64,000 bases of DNA from contig NZ_PHRF01000005.1 in the NCBI RefSeq assembly GCF_004151105.1, positions 204,026 through 268,025 on the forward strand, written 5' to 3'. The notes beneath the pieces are model-generated. The model had not been told where the DNA came from. It saw only the letters and a list, made by a program, of their open reading frames with translations, and did not search any database. Made by a program: the position numbers and the translations under genes. Position 1 is the first letter of the stretch. Every line of letters starts with the position of its first letter. This document shows, piece after piece, positions 1 to 8,719 of this stretch. The DNA is from Streptomyces sp. L-9-10 (GTDB lineage: Bacteria; Actinomycetota; Actinomycetes; Streptomycetales; Streptomycetaceae).

Positions 1-75
1 ATCCCAGCCGCACACCCGGCCGCGGTATTCCCGCCCGCCCGCGACCGGTCACAACGGGCCCCGAATGGCCCAGCC

Positions 76-1296
76 TCAGCCGCTCGTGTCCTCCCCGGCT
101 GTCCAGGCGGGACTCAGGCGCAGGTACCTGATGACGCGCCGGTGGTGGGTGAAGGCGACGTGCAGCGTCCCGTCGGAGGACCGGGCGATGGACGGGTAGG
201 ACAGTTCGCGGTTGAGGCCGTCCCGGGAGTTGTTGGTGAGGCAGTAGCCGTCGCCCGTCTCCAGATCGTGGCGCACCGGCCAGGAACGGCCGCCGTCCGA
301 CGAGAAGGAGAGCGTGAGCGGGGCACGCGGAGCGCCCCAGAAGGCGGCGCTGTCCGGAGGCGGCGGCGCGGTGTCGGTTCTTCCCGTGTCCCCCGGGGGC
401 GCGGCCCCGCTCACACCGTCGTCGTCGATCTCGTCGTACAGCGACACCCGCCGCTCGGTGGCGTCGGCGGCGCTGCTGTGGTTGTGCGCCAGGGCGAGCC
501 GGCCGTCGTCCAGCGGGACGTACTGGAGCGAGGAGTTGTTGTTGGGGACGGACAGCGGCTCCGGCGCCGTCCAGGACTCCCCGCCGTCCTCCGACCGGCA
601 GCGGTACACATGGTCCGCCCGGCGGCTGCGGAACAGCGCGAGCGCCGAACCGTCCGCCAGGACATGGATGTTCATGTGCACCAGCCCGGTGGAGCCGGGC
701 ACCGGCCGCTCGTCCCAGGTCGCCCCCGCGTCGTCGCTGATCATGACCGAGCTGGTGTCCCGGCCGCCCGACCACCGCTCGCCCGGCGTGGTGACGCAGC
801 GGAACACGGGCAGCAGCCAGCGCCCCGACGGCAGCACGGCGACCGGCTGGCGTACGAAGACCCCGCCCCCGGCCGTGGCCGGGAACAGGACGCGCGAGGG
901 GCCCCAGGTCACGCCGTTGTCCCGGCTGATCCGTCGCCGCACCTCGGCCGTGTCCTGGTGGCCCGCGCGCTGCGCGGTGTGCAGCAGCCACAGCTCGCCG
1001 GAGGGCGCCGGGAACAGTACGGGGTTCTGCTCGGAACGGGTGGCGTCGTCGGAGAGCCGGACCGGTGCGGACCAGCCGGCGGCCTCCGGGGCGAGCCGGG
1101 AGAACCAGACGGAGATGTCCGCGACGCCTTCCTGCGTCCCGGCGAACCAGACGCAGCCCAGGTCCCCGCCGGGCAGCACGGTCAGGTTCGCGGCGTGGTT
1201 CTGCGCGGCGGGCGCGGCCAGCGAGGCTTCGGTACGGCCCGGTTCGCCGGGATGCGGGCGCAGGACACCGTCGGCGGCCGGGTTCGCCGGGGTCAC
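76..1296 (-). CDS. Sialidase-family (BNR/Asp-box) protein, no export signal
   Basis: A 406-residue beta-propeller protein of the BNR_2/exo-sialidase type. Four Asp-box motifs (S-x-D-x-G-x-x-W) are visible at about residues 124, 187, 235 and 332, which supports the fold. No signal peptide or lipobox is seen, so it is predicted to be cytoplasmic and would act on sugars after import. A Pro/Gly/Asp-rich insert lies near residues 290-318. The GTG start overlaps the stop of the upstream aldolase gene (GTGA), so it is the last gene of the operon running down from the ABC importer. The family includes sialidases and other exo-glycosidases or lyases. The true substrate cannot be read here, and a sialic-acid substrate is not supported by neighbours because no NanA or NanK homologue is present. 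Confidence 0.8.
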   Translation of the reverse strand: MTPANPAADGVLRPHPGEPGRTEASLAAPAAQNHAANLTVLPGGDLGCVWFAGTQEGVADISVWFSRLAPEAAGWSAPVRLSDDATRSEQNPVLFPAPSGELWLLHTAQRAGHQDTAEVRRRISRDNGVTWGPSRVLFPATAGGGVFVRQPVAVLPSGRWLLPVFRCVTTPGERWSGGRDTSSVMISDDAGATWDERPVPGSTGLVHMNIHVLADGSALALFRSRRADHVYRCRSEDGGESWTAPEPLSVPNNNSSLQYVPLDDGRLALAHNHSSAADATERRVSLYDEIDDDGVSGAAPPGDTGRTDTAPPPPDSAAFWGAPRAPLTLSFSSDGGRSWPVRHDLETGDGYCLTNNSRDGLNRELSYPSIARSSDGTLHVAFTHHRRVIRYLRLSPAWTAGEDTSG

Positions 1297-2090
1297 CGGG
1301 CCTCTCCGGTGCCACGAGCGGCGGCGAGATGGCTGCCCGCGATCTGTGCCAGATGCGTCAGGTCACTGGAGACGGTGGCGAAGGTGAAGCCCTCCGCCAG
1401 CCGCCGGGCGGCACTGGCGCCGTCCGCGTTGTGGATCCCCGCGGCGATTCCGGCGGCGGCCGCCGTCTCGCGCACGGTGACGAGCGCGGCCTCGAACCGG
1501 TCGGCGACGGCGGGGTCGGTGGAGGTGGCGCCGCCGAGGGCGATCCGCAGATCGGACGGGCCGACATAGACGCCGTCGAGCCCCTCGGTCGCACAGATCT
1601 CCGCGACGTTGGCGAGGCCGTCCGCCGTCTCGATCATCGCGAGGACGACGGTCTGCTCATGCGCCTCGGCCGGGTCGGGCCCGATCCGCAGCCCGGAGCG
1701 CATCGGGCCGTAGGAGCGGCGGCCGAGCGGCGGGTAGCGTACGGCGGCCACCGCGTCGGCGGCGTCCTGGGCGGTGTCGATGAGCGGCACGATGACCCCG
1801 GCCGCCCCCGCGTCCAGCGCGCGGCCGATCGGCGCCGGGTCATTGGCCTCGGTGCGCACCAGCCCGACGGCGGTGCTCCCCTTGGTGTCGATGGCGGTGA
1901 GGGAGGCGAGCAGCCCCGCGTACTCGATCAGGCCGTGCTGGGCGTCCAGTGCCACATAGTCGTAGCCGAGGCGCGCGATGCGCTCCGTGGAGACGGGGGA
2001 GTCGAGGACGGACCAGTAGCCGATGAGCTGTTCGCGGGCGCGCAGGGCGGTGGCGAAGGCGGCGGGCGTACCGGACGGGGGGCGGGTCAT
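1293..2090 (-). CDS. HpcH/HpaI-type 2-keto-3-deoxy sugar acid aldolase
   Basis: A 265-residue class II (metal-dependent) pyruvate aldolase of the HpaI/RhmA/GarL family, which cleaves 2-keto-3-deoxy acids to pyruvate and an aldehyde. Family motifs are visible: DAQHG with the catalytic His near residue 50, the metal-ligand Glu in IETADGL near 155, and GPSDL with the metal-ligand Asp near 180. The ATG is preceded by GAAGGGA at good spacing. It is coupled to the sialidase-like gene by a GTGA overlap. The context with an ABC importer and an aldo/keto reductase points to catabolism of a sugar acid or deoxy-sugar acid. Rhamnonate, galactarate or hydroxyphenyl substrates cannot be told apart from sequence alone. 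Confidence 0.87.
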   Translation of the reverse strand: MTRPPSGTPAAFATALRAREQLIGYWSVLDSPVSTERIARLGYDYVALDAQHGLIEYAGLLASLTAIDTKGSTAVGLVRTEANDPAPIGRALDAGAAGVIVPLIDTAQDAADAVAAVRYPPLGRRSYGPMRSGLRIGPDPAEAHEQTVVLAMIETADGLANVAEICATEGLDGVYVGPSDLRIALGGATSTDPAVADRFEAALVTVRETAAAAGIAAGIHNADGASAARRLAEGFTFATVSSDLTHLAQIAGSHLAAARGTGEAR

Positions 2091-2119
2091 GGAAGTCCCT
2101 TCGAGTGGGGCGGGATGGG

Positions 2120-2139
2120 CCGGCCCGGCGACGGGCCGG
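2120..2139. terminator. Short GC hairpin between aldolase and aldo/keto reductase genes
   Basis: A perfect 8-bp stem (CCGGCCCG / CGGGCCGG) with a GCGA tetraloop sits in the 89-bp gap between two same-strand genes. It has no T tract. It could be an intercistronic attenuator or RNA-stability element rather than a full terminator. Confidence 0.4.
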
Positions 2140-2179
2140 GTGGTCCGAGGGCCGGGGCGCCGGGGTGCGGCTCCCCGGG

Positions 2180-3160
2180 TCAGCGGTTGTACGCGGGCAT
2201 CGGGCCGCGCAGCCCGGCGCCGACCTCGTCACAGGCCGCGGTCACCCCGGCGGGCAGCGGACCGGCCTGCGCGGCGGCGATGTTGGCCCGCAGATGCTCG
2301 GTGCGTGAGCCGCCGAGCAGCAGCGCGTCGGTGGAGGGCCGGTCGAGCAGCCAGCGCAGCGCCAGTTCGGTGAGCGGGATACCGGCCTCGTCCGCGATCC
2401 CGGTGAGGCGGCCGACCGCGGCGAACAGCCGCTCGTCCCAGTAGCGCTGCCGGTACATCGCGGCGAGCTTGGAGTCCCCGAACCGGCCCGATTCCGGGGT
2501 CCGTCCAAAGACGTGACGGCCCGTCAGGAGTCCGCCGCCGAGAGGGTTGTAGACCATGGTGCGCAGCCCCGTGACCGCCGCGTACTCGACGTACTCCTCC
2601 TCCAGCCGGCGCGCGAGCAGGTTGTGCAACTGCTGGGCGACCACGGGGCGCGGAGCCCCCGTCTCGCCCGCCGTACGGACGAGTTCGGCGATCTGCCAGG
2701 CCGCGTGGTTCGAGACCCCGAGCGCGAGGATCTTCCCCTCGGCGACGAACTCGGCGACGGCCGTGAGGGTTTCCGCGAGCGGTGTGGCGCGGTCGGGCTG
2801 GTGCAGATAGAAGAGATCGACATGGTCGGTGCCCAGCCGTCCGAGGCTGCCCTCCAGCGCGGCGCGCATTCCGGCGGCGGAGAGCGGCGCGTGCTCGCCC
2901 TGGTCCGGGTGGGGGATACCGGCCTTGGTGGCCAGGACGATCCGGTCGCGACGGCCCGGCAGCAGCCCGGCGAGGATACGTTCGCTCTCGCCGCCCGCGT
3001 ACCCGTTGGCGGTGTCGACACCGGTGATGCCCGCGTCGAGCGCGGTGTCGAGCATGGCGGCGGCGCCCGCGCGGTCGACGGTGTCGCCGAAGGTCATGGT
3101 GCCCAGGACGAGCCGGGACAGCGGGACGGGGAACTGCGGCAGGTGGATGCCGTGGGTCAC
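2180..3160 (-). CDS. Aldo/keto reductase
   Basis: A 326-residue NAD(P)H-dependent reductase or dehydrogenase of the AKR superfamily, a (beta/alpha)8 barrel. The catalytic tetrad is visible: Asp and Tyr in DTANGYAGGESE, Lys in ATKAG and His in YLHQPD. The likely start is GTG at 3160, overlapping the stop of the upstream ABC ATPase gene (GTGA). The open frame extends far upstream only because it reads through the ATPase gene in another frame. It probably interconverts a carbonyl and an alcohol of the imported sugar. It is in one operon with the importer and the HpaI-type aldolase. Confidence 0.88.
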   Translation of the reverse strand: MTHGIHLPQFPVPLSRLVLGTMTFGDTVDRAGAAAMLDTALDAGITGVDTANGYAGGESERILAGLLPGRRDRIVLATKAGIPHPDQGEHAPLSAAGMRAALEGSLGRLGTDHVDLFYLHQPDRATPLAETLTAVAEFVAEGKILALGVSNHAAWQIAELVRTAGETGAPRPVVAQQLHNLLARRLEEEYVEYAAVTGLRTMVYNPLGGGLLTGRHVFGRTPESGRFGDSKLAAMYRQRYWDERLFAAVGRLTGIADEAGIPLTELALRWLLDRPSTDALLLGGSRTEHLRANIAAAQAGPLPAGVTAACDEVGAGLRGPMPAYNR

Positions 3161-4035
3161 GAGCGGGTGCCTTCCGGTACGTGGGGGGCGGTGCGCGTCT
3201 CGGCCGCGATGCCGAGCAGGTGGCGGGGTTTCACGCCCCGGATCGCCGTGGGATCGAGGGCGGCGCGGCGCAGCGCCCGGGTGTAGGGCTCGGCCGGTGA
3301 GGCGAGCACGGCGCCGGTCGGGCCGCGCTCGACGATCCGGCCCGCGTTCATCACCAGTACCTCGTCGCTGATCTCCCGGACCACTCCGAGGTTGTGCGCG
3401 ATGAAGAGATAGGCGATACCGGTCTCGGCCTGGAGTTCGCGCAGCAGACCGAGCACCTGGGCCTGGACGGAGACGTCGAGCGCGGAGGTCGCCTCGTCGC
3501 ACACCAGCAGTTCCGGCCGGGAGGCGAGCGCGCGGGCGATCCCGATGCGCTGGCGCTGGCCCCCGGAGAACTCCGACGGCCTGCGGTGCAGGGCGGTGGC
3601 GGGCAGCCCCACCCGGTCGATCAGCCCGGCCGCGCGCCGCGCGCGCTCCGCCCTGTCCCCGACGCCCGAGAGGCGCAGTGGCTCGGCCACGATCTGCTGG
3701 GCGGTCAGATGCGGGTCGAGCGAACCGTACGGATCCTGGAAGACCATCTGCACGCGCCGCCGCAGCGGGCGCAGCCGCCGCTCGGCCAGCCCGGCGATAT
3801 CCGTACCGTCGAGCACGATCCGGCCCGAGGTGGGCCTCAGCAGCCGTACGAGGGCGCGGGCGAGGGTGGACTTGCCGCACCCCGACTCGCCGACGACCGC
3901 GAGCGAGCCGCCGCGCTCCAGCTGGAAGCTCACCCGGTCGACCGCGCGGAACGGGCCCCGCGCGGTGGGGTATTCGACGACGAGGTCCTCGACGCTCAGG
4001 AACGGACCGGCGCCGGTGGTGTGCGTGCCGGTCAT
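3157..4035 (-). CDS. Opp/Dpp-type ABC importer ATP-binding protein (DppF/OppF-like)
   Basis: A 292-residue ATPase of an oligopeptide/dipeptide-type importer. Walker A GESGCGKST lies near residue 49, the signature FSGGQRQR near 159, and Walker B ending CDEATSALD near 182. The C-terminal region has the usual oligopeptide-ATPase extension. It is the second of two ATPases; its ATG overlaps the end of the DppD-like gene. This transporter class also carries oligosaccharides and sugar acids, and the neighbouring aldolase and reductase favour such a substrate over peptides. Confidence 0.93.
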   Translation of the reverse strand: MTGTHTTGAGPFLSVEDLVVEYPTARGPFRAVDRVSFQLERGGSLAVVGESGCGKSTLARALVRLLRPTSGRIVLDGTDIAGLAERRLRPLRRRVQMVFQDPYGSLDPHLTAQQIVAEPLRLSGVGDRAERARRAAGLIDRVGLPATALHRRPSEFSGGQRQRIGIARALASRPELLVCDEATSALDVSVQAQVLGLLRELQAETGIAYLFIAHNLGVVREISDEVLVMNAGRIVERGPTGAVLASPAEPYTRALRRAALDPTAIRGVKPRHLLGIAAETRTAPHVPEGTRS

Positions 4036-4931
4036 GGGCGTGCTTCCCCCGTCGTGGTCCGCGTGAGGGTGTCCTCGTCCCAGGCACCGAGCCGTGGTAC
4101 GGCGGCCAGCAGGTCGCGGGTGTACGGTGCGGCCGGCCGGTCCACGATCTGTCCGGCGGATCCCGACTCCACGAATCTGCCCTCCCTCATGACATGGATA
4201 CGGTCGGAGACGACCCGGGCCACCCCCAGATCGTGCGTGATCATCAGCATCCCGAGAGACTCCTGTTCCTGTAGTTCCATCAGCAGATCGAGCACGCTCG
4301 CCTGCACCGTGGCGTCCAGCGCCGAGGTGGGCTCGTCGGCGATCAGCAGCTCCGGTTCCCCGGCGAGCGCGACGGCGATCAGCATGCGTTGCAGCATGCC
4401 GCCGGAGAACTGGTGCGGATACGCCTTCCAGCGCGTCTCCGGTCTGGGGATACGGACCTGGGCCAGCAGGTCGGTCCCGCGTTCCCTGAGCGCGGCGCGG
4501 GACAGCCCCGGGTGCCGCAGCCGCAGTGCGTCGCCGAGCTGCCGGCCGATCGTATGGACCGGGCTGAGGGCCGTCATCGGGTCCTGCGGGATCAGCGACA
4601 CGGTGCGTCCGCGTACCGCGCGGGCCGCGCCGGGGTCGGCGAGGACGTCCCGCCCGGCGATCCGTACGCTCCCCGACAGCACCGCGAGGCCCTCGGGCAG
4701 CAGCCGCAGCACGCCCATGGCGGTGGTGGACTTGCCGGATCCGGACTCGCCGATGAGTGTCACGGTCTCGCCCCTGCCGACGGTGAAACCCACTCCGTCC
4801 ACGGCGCGGACCACCCCGTGCGCGGTGATGAGTTCGATCCGCAGGTCCTCGACGTCCAGCAAGGGAACATCCTTCGGTGGAGCGCCCTTCGTGCCCGGCG
4901 CCGGAGCGTCCTTCGTCGGAACATCCGTCAT
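4032..4931 (-). CDS. Opp/Dpp-type ABC importer ATP-binding protein (DppD/OppD-like)
   Basis: A 299-residue ATPase with Walker A GESGSGKST near residue 49, the signature FSGGMLQR near 160 and Walker B ending ADEPTSALD near 183. It pairs with the DppF-like ATPase downstream (4-base overlap) and follows the permease genes with a 3-base gap, so the importer genes are translationally coupled. FSGGM in place of SGGQ is usual for the OppD subgroup. A Pro/Ala/Lys-rich N-terminal extension of about 25 residues precedes the domain. Confidence 0.93.
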   Translation of the reverse strand: MTDVPTKDAPAPGTKGAPPKDVPLLDVEDLRIELITAHGVVRAVDGVGFTVGRGETVTLIGESGSGKSTTAMGVLRLLPEGLAVLSGSVRIAGRDVLADPGAARAVRGRTVSLIPQDPMTALSPVHTIGRQLGDALRLRHPGLSRAALRERGTDLLAQVRIPRPETRWKAYPHQFSGGMLQRMLIAVALAGEPELLIADEPTSALDATVQASVLDLLMELQEQESLGMLMITHDLGVARVVSDRIHVMREGRFVESGSAGQIVDRPAAPYTRDLLAAVPRLGAWDEDTLTRTTTGEARP

Positions 4932-4934
4932 GGC

Positions 4935-5930
4935 TCAGGCTCCCTTCCCGACGCGTGCGGCGCGCGTGCCACGCGGCACCCGAGCCCCGCGCGGCGCCTT
5001 GGTCGTACCCGTACGGTCGCGCAGCCCGTCACCGAGCAGGTTGACGCCGACCACCAGCAGGGCGATGACCAGACCCGGCAGGGTGACCAGCCACCAGGAG
5101 GTGGTGATGTAGTCCTGGCCGTCGGAGATGATCCGGCCCCAGGTCGCGAACGGCCGCTGCGGTCCCGCGCCGAGGAAGCTCAGCGCGCTCTCCAGCAGTA
5201 CGGCCTGGGCGAGCAGCAGCAGGACCACCAGGCTCGCCGGGCGGATCACATTGGGGATGACATGCCGGCCGAGGACCGACCAGCCGCGCAGCCCCAGGAC
5301 CCGGGCGGCGGCGACATACGGTTTCTCCCGTTCCACGAGCACGAGCGAGCGGGTGAGCCGCGCCACCTCGGGCCACTGCGCGACCGCGATCACACAGGTG
5401 ATGACGACGACCGAAGGACCGAACAGGGCGACCACGAGCAGCAGCATCATCAGCAGGGGCAGCGCGAGCTGGGCCTCCAGCAGCCGGGAGACGACCGCGT
5501 CGACCCAGCCGCCGAAGAATCCGGCCGCGGAGCCCGCCGCGACACCGATCAGTCCCGAGACGAGTACGGCGAGGATGCCGACCGTCAGTGAGACCTGGCC
5601 GCCGTGCAGCACACGGGAGAGCAGATCGCGGCCGAGCTGGTCGGTTCCGAACAGATGCCCCTCACTGAGCGGGGGCAGCCGGCGCCGCGACAGATCCTGC
5701 GCGTCGGCGCCCGGCAGCGGCAGCAGACCCGCGAGGGCGACCGGCAGCACGACGAGCGCGGTGCAGACGGCTCCCGCCCACAGTTTGAACCGGGCGCCAC
5801 GCCGCTGCCGGGTGGCGGTGGCACGGGCGAGATCGCGGGCGGTGACGGCGCTCGGCCGGGCGCCGGAGGAGGCGGTCGCGCCGGCGGGCGGGATGCCCGG
5901 GGACGCGGCGGTACGCGGGGCGGTGGTCAT
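4935..5930 (-). CDS. Opp/Dpp-type ABC importer permease (DppC/OppC-like)
   Basis: A 331-residue inner-membrane permease. It has one N-terminal transmembrane segment, a soluble stretch containing GTDQLGRDLLSRVLHG (typical of DppC/OppC) and then the BPD_transp_1 core with about five membrane helices. The EAA-type coupling loop, around 'AAARVLGLRGWSVLGRHV', is near residue 205. It lies 3 bp after the partner permease. The N-terminal 40 residues and the C-terminus are basic and Ala/Arg-rich, as expected for cytoplasmic tails. Confidence 0.93.
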   Translation of the reverse strand: MTTAPRTAASPGIPPAGATASSGARPSAVTARDLARATATRQRRGARFKLWAGAVCTALVVLPVALAGLLPLPGADAQDLSRRRLPPLSEGHLFGTDQLGRDLLSRVLHGGQVSLTVGILAVLVSGLIGVAAGSAAGFFGGWVDAVVSRLLEAQLALPLLMMLLLVVALFGPSVVVITCVIAVAQWPEVARLTRSLVLVEREKPYVAAARVLGLRGWSVLGRHVIPNVIRPASLVVLLLLAQAVLLESALSFLGAGPQRPFATWGRIISDGQDYITTSWWLVTLPGLVIALLVVGVNLLGDGLRDRTGTTKAPRGARVPRGTRAARVGKGA

Positions 5931-5933
5931 GTC

Positions 5934-6863
5934 TCAGGCCGCCTTTCCGAGGCGCACCCGCGGATCGAGCAGCGGGTAGGCGAGGTCGACGAGGAGTTGG
6001 ACGAGGATCGCGAGGGTCGCGGTGACCAGCACGGTGGCCTGGATCAGCGGGTAGTCCCGGGTCTCCAGCGCACGGACGACGAGCGAGCCGACGCCGGGCC
6101 AGCCGAAGACGACCTCGACCACGACCACGCCGTTGAGCAGCGCCGCGAACCGGGTACCGATGGCCGTGAGCAGCGGCACCCCCGAGTTGGGGAGGGCGTA
6201 GCGCCAGGTGAGGGTGCGTTCGGAGAAGCCGCGTGAGCGGGCGACGGTGAGGTACGGGGAGCCGAGCGCCGTGGTCATCTCGCGCCGTACCAGCCGTGAG
6301 ATCAGGGCCAGTTGCAGGATGGCCACGGTGACCGTCGGCAGGACGAGACCGCTCCAGGAGGTGAATCCGGAGGCGGGCAGCACGGGAAGCAGCACGGCGA
6401 AGACGGTCAGCAGCATCACGCCGGTCCAGAAGTCCGGCATGGACTGCCCGGTGATGGTCAGCACATTCGCGCCCAGCTCGCGCTTCGAGTCGGCGCGGCG
6501 CGCCATCCACACACCGAGCGGTACGGCCACCACGGCGGTGACGGTGATCGCGGAGACGGCGAGCGTGATGGTGTACGGCATCCGGTCGAGCACCACGTCG
6601 AGGGCCGGGGCGTGGAAGGAGTAGCTGGTGCCCAGGTCTCCGGTGAGCAGATCGCGCAGGAAGATGCCGTACTGCGTGAACAGCGGCTGGTCCAGGCCGA
6701 ACTGGGCACGGATACGGGCGAGATCGGCGGTGGTCGCGGTGGGGCCCGCGTAGGCTGCGGCAGGATCGCCGGGGGCGAGACGTACCAGCAGGAAGACGGT
6801 GGTCAGGGTGAGGAAGACGGTGAGCAGGCTCTGGCCGAGCCGTTTGGCGAGATACGTCGGCAC
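5934..6863 (-). CDS. Opp/Dpp-type ABC importer permease (DppB/OppB-like)
   Basis: A 309-residue permease starting MPTYLAKRLGQSLLTVFLTLT, the usual first helix of DppB. It then has LAPGDPAAAYAG and about five further helices. The EAA-like loop is around 'TVARSRGFSERTLTWRYALPN'. It starts 3 bp after the substrate-binding protein gene and forms the heterodimeric channel with the DppC-like protein. Confidence 0.93.
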   Translation of the reverse strand: MPTYLAKRLGQSLLTVFLTLTTVFLLVRLAPGDPAAAYAGPTATTADLARIRAQFGLDQPLFTQYGIFLRDLLTGDLGTSYSFHAPALDVVLDRMPYTITLAVSAITVTAVVAVPLGVWMARRADSKRELGANVLTITGQSMPDFWTGVMLLTVFAVLLPVLPASGFTSWSGLVLPTVTVAILQLALISRLVRREMTTALGSPYLTVARSRGFSERTLTWRYALPNSGVPLLTAIGTRFAALLNGVVVVEVVFGWPGVGSLVVRALETRDYPLIQATVLVTATLAILVQLLVDLAYPLLDPRVRLGKAA

Positions 6864-6866
6864 GGC

Positions 6867-8489
6867 TCAGCCCTCCAGCCGTACGGCGGACAGGTCATAG
6901 GAGTTGATCGGGAGCAGCGACATGCCCCGGACGCGGGTTCTGCGGGCGAGCAGCGTCTTGGGCGCGAAGGCCCAGAGGCTGGGCCACGTCTCCCAGATGG
7001 CTTTCTGCACGGCGGCCAGCCGCTTGTTCCGCTCGGCGTCGTCCACCTCGGTGGAGGCGGCGGTGAGCTGCCGCTCCACGCGCGGGATCACGTACCCCAT
7101 GAAGGCGTCGCGGGTACGCTCCTTCGCCGCTGTGCCCCCGTACATGCCCTGGAGTGTGGTGAGCGCCTGGCCGGTGGGGCTGCCGTAGCCGTTGCCGATG
7201 ACATCCCAGTCGCCCGCCCGGCCCTGGCGCCAGGTGAGGATGTCGCCGCCGGGTTCGAACTGCTGGAGCGAGGCGCGTACGCCGACGGCCTTGAGCATGT
7301 CCAGGACGGCTTCCATGACGGAGGTGTCGGCGGCGAACTCCCCCGACTCCCAGATGATCCTGATCCGCAGATCCGTCGCGCCCAGCGACCTCAGCAGCGC
7401 GCGTGCCCTGCCGGGGTCGTATGTGTACGAGCCGGTGCGCACCGCGCCTTCGAGCGCGAGCGGCACCACCCCGCCGGCCTCTTCCGCCGAGCCGTTGAGC
7501 ACGTCGTCGACCAGGGCGTCGCCGTCGATGGCGTACGTCAGCGCGCGCCGCACCCGCGGGTCGGCGAGCGGTGTGCCCCCGGGCTTGCGGAAGTTGTAGA
7601 ACAGCTGGCACATCCGGACGCCGGAGGTCTCCTCGACCTCGACGCCTGGCAGGCCGGTGAGCTGCTCGGCCGAGTCCGGGGTGAGGGTGTCGACGACGTC
7701 GAGTTCGCCACTGCGCAGCGCGACGACCCTGCTGGACTCCTCCGGTACGAACCGGACCCGTACGGTCTCGATCCGCGGCCTGGCGCCCCAGTACCCCGGA
7801 TTGCGGCCGAGGGTGTACTCGCCGGCGCCCGCGTTGGCCCTGAGGACGCGGTACGGCCCGGAGCCGAGTCCGGTCCGCAGTTCCTCGGGCCGGTTGGCTG
7901 CGGCGGGGGTGATGTGGATGTTGGCCATCAGCCGGTCCAGCACCGGCACGGGCTCGCGGGTGTGCAGCAGGAAGGTGCGGGGTCCGGTCTTCTCGACGGC
8001 GGGCAGCTCGGGGAAGAGACCGAGCAGGAAGGAACCGTTGACCTTCCCGTACATCCCGAGGGCCGTCGCGACGTCCTCGACGGTGACGGGGCTGCCGTCG
8101 GAGTAGCACACGCCGTCGCGCAGCCGTACGGTCCAGGCGGTGGGCCCGGCCATCTCGAACCGGTCGGCGAGGACCAGCTGCGGCTTCATCCCGGGACCGA
8201 TACGGGTGAGCGCCTGCCGTACCGCGCGCTGCACGGTGACGGCGGCGTCGAACTGGTTGAGCTTGTTGTCCAGGCTCACCAGGGAGCGGTTCAGGCCGAG
8301 GGTGAGGGTGCCGGGGCCGGGGGCCCCGGTGGGGCCCGCGCAGGCGGCCAGCGGGCCGAGCGCCACGCCCGCGCCACCGGCGGCGCCCCAGCGCAGCAGG
8401 GTGCGGCGGCCGAAGCCCTCATGTGCGGGCTTCGGCGAGGGCTCACGCGAGGGAGCGTCGGGAGGAGCGCTCTGAGGAGTAGGGGTCAT
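6867..8489 (-). CDS. ABC importer substrate-binding lipoprotein (SBP_bac_5 family)
   Basis: A 540-residue extracytoplasmic solute-binding protein, first gene of the importer operon. From the chosen ATG at 8489 (upstream GAGAAGG) the N-terminus has a twin-arginine FGRRTLLRW at about residue 27, a hydrophobic stretch and a lipobox LAAC with Cys at about 50, so it is probably a Tat-exported lipoprotein. The body matches cluster C peptide/nickel/oligosaccharide binding proteins. The longer open frame to 8675 lacks a good ribosome site and would bury the signal. The ligand is not deducible, but catabolic neighbours suggest a sugar or sugar acid. Confidence 0.92.
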   Translation of the reverse strand: MTPTPQSAPPDAPSREPSPKPAHEGFGRRTLLRWGAAGGAGVALGPLAACAGPTGAPGPGTLTLGLNRSLVSLDNKLNQFDAAVTVQRAVRQALTRIGPGMKPQLVLADRFEMAGPTAWTVRLRDGVCYSDGSPVTVEDVATALGMYGKVNGSFLLGLFPELPAVEKTGPRTFLLHTREPVPVLDRLMANIHITPAAANRPEELRTGLGSGPYRVLRANAGAGEYTLGRNPGYWGARPRIETVRVRFVPEESSRVVALRSGELDVVDTLTPDSAEQLTGLPGVEVEETSGVRMCQLFYNFRKPGGTPLADPRVRRALTYAIDGDALVDDVLNGSAEEAGGVVPLALEGAVRTGSYTYDPGRARALLRSLGATDLRIRIIWESGEFAADTSVMEAVLDMLKAVGVRASLQQFEPGGDILTWRQGRAGDWDVIGNGYGSPTGQALTTLQGMYGGTAAKERTRDAFMGYVIPRVERQLTAASTEVDDAERNKRLAAVQKAIWETWPSLWAFAPKTLLARRTRVRGMSLLPINSYDLSAVRLEG

Positions 8490-8719
8490 CGTCGACCTTC
8501 TCGGGTGCTGGGAAGCGACCGGCTCAAGCTGTCGCCGTCGGGCCCGGCGGACGCCGGGGCGTGATTCCCGGGGTCCGGTCTGTCCGGCGGCAACAGGTGT
8601 CGCGCCGCAAAAGGTGGCACGATTGCGTGTTCCGCGCAAGAGGTCTCGCGCACTTCGCGCAGCATGTGTCATCATCAGGCACCGAGGCAGCCCGCCGGGG
8701 CCGCCCGGAGGAGGTATCC
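8490..8719. promoter_or_regulatory. Divergent promoter region with candidate DeoR operator (8623-8639)
   Basis: These 230 bases separate the importer operon from the kinase operon and must hold both promoters. An inverted repeat TTGCG-N7-CGCAA lies at 8623-8639, flanked by further CGCG-rich half sites. It is a candidate site for the DeoR regulator encoded at 11151. I could not fix -35/-10 elements with confidence. Confidence 0.4.

Noticed and set aside
56..72. Terminator at the left edge (GGGCC...GGCCC)
   Set aside because: Only a 5-bp stem; too weak to call.
2180..4087. Single 635-codon frame suggesting an aldo/keto reductase fused to an N-terminal domain
   Set aside because: The upstream half is an out-of-frame reading of the ABC ATPase gene; GTG 3160 with a GTGA overlap gives a normal-length reductase.
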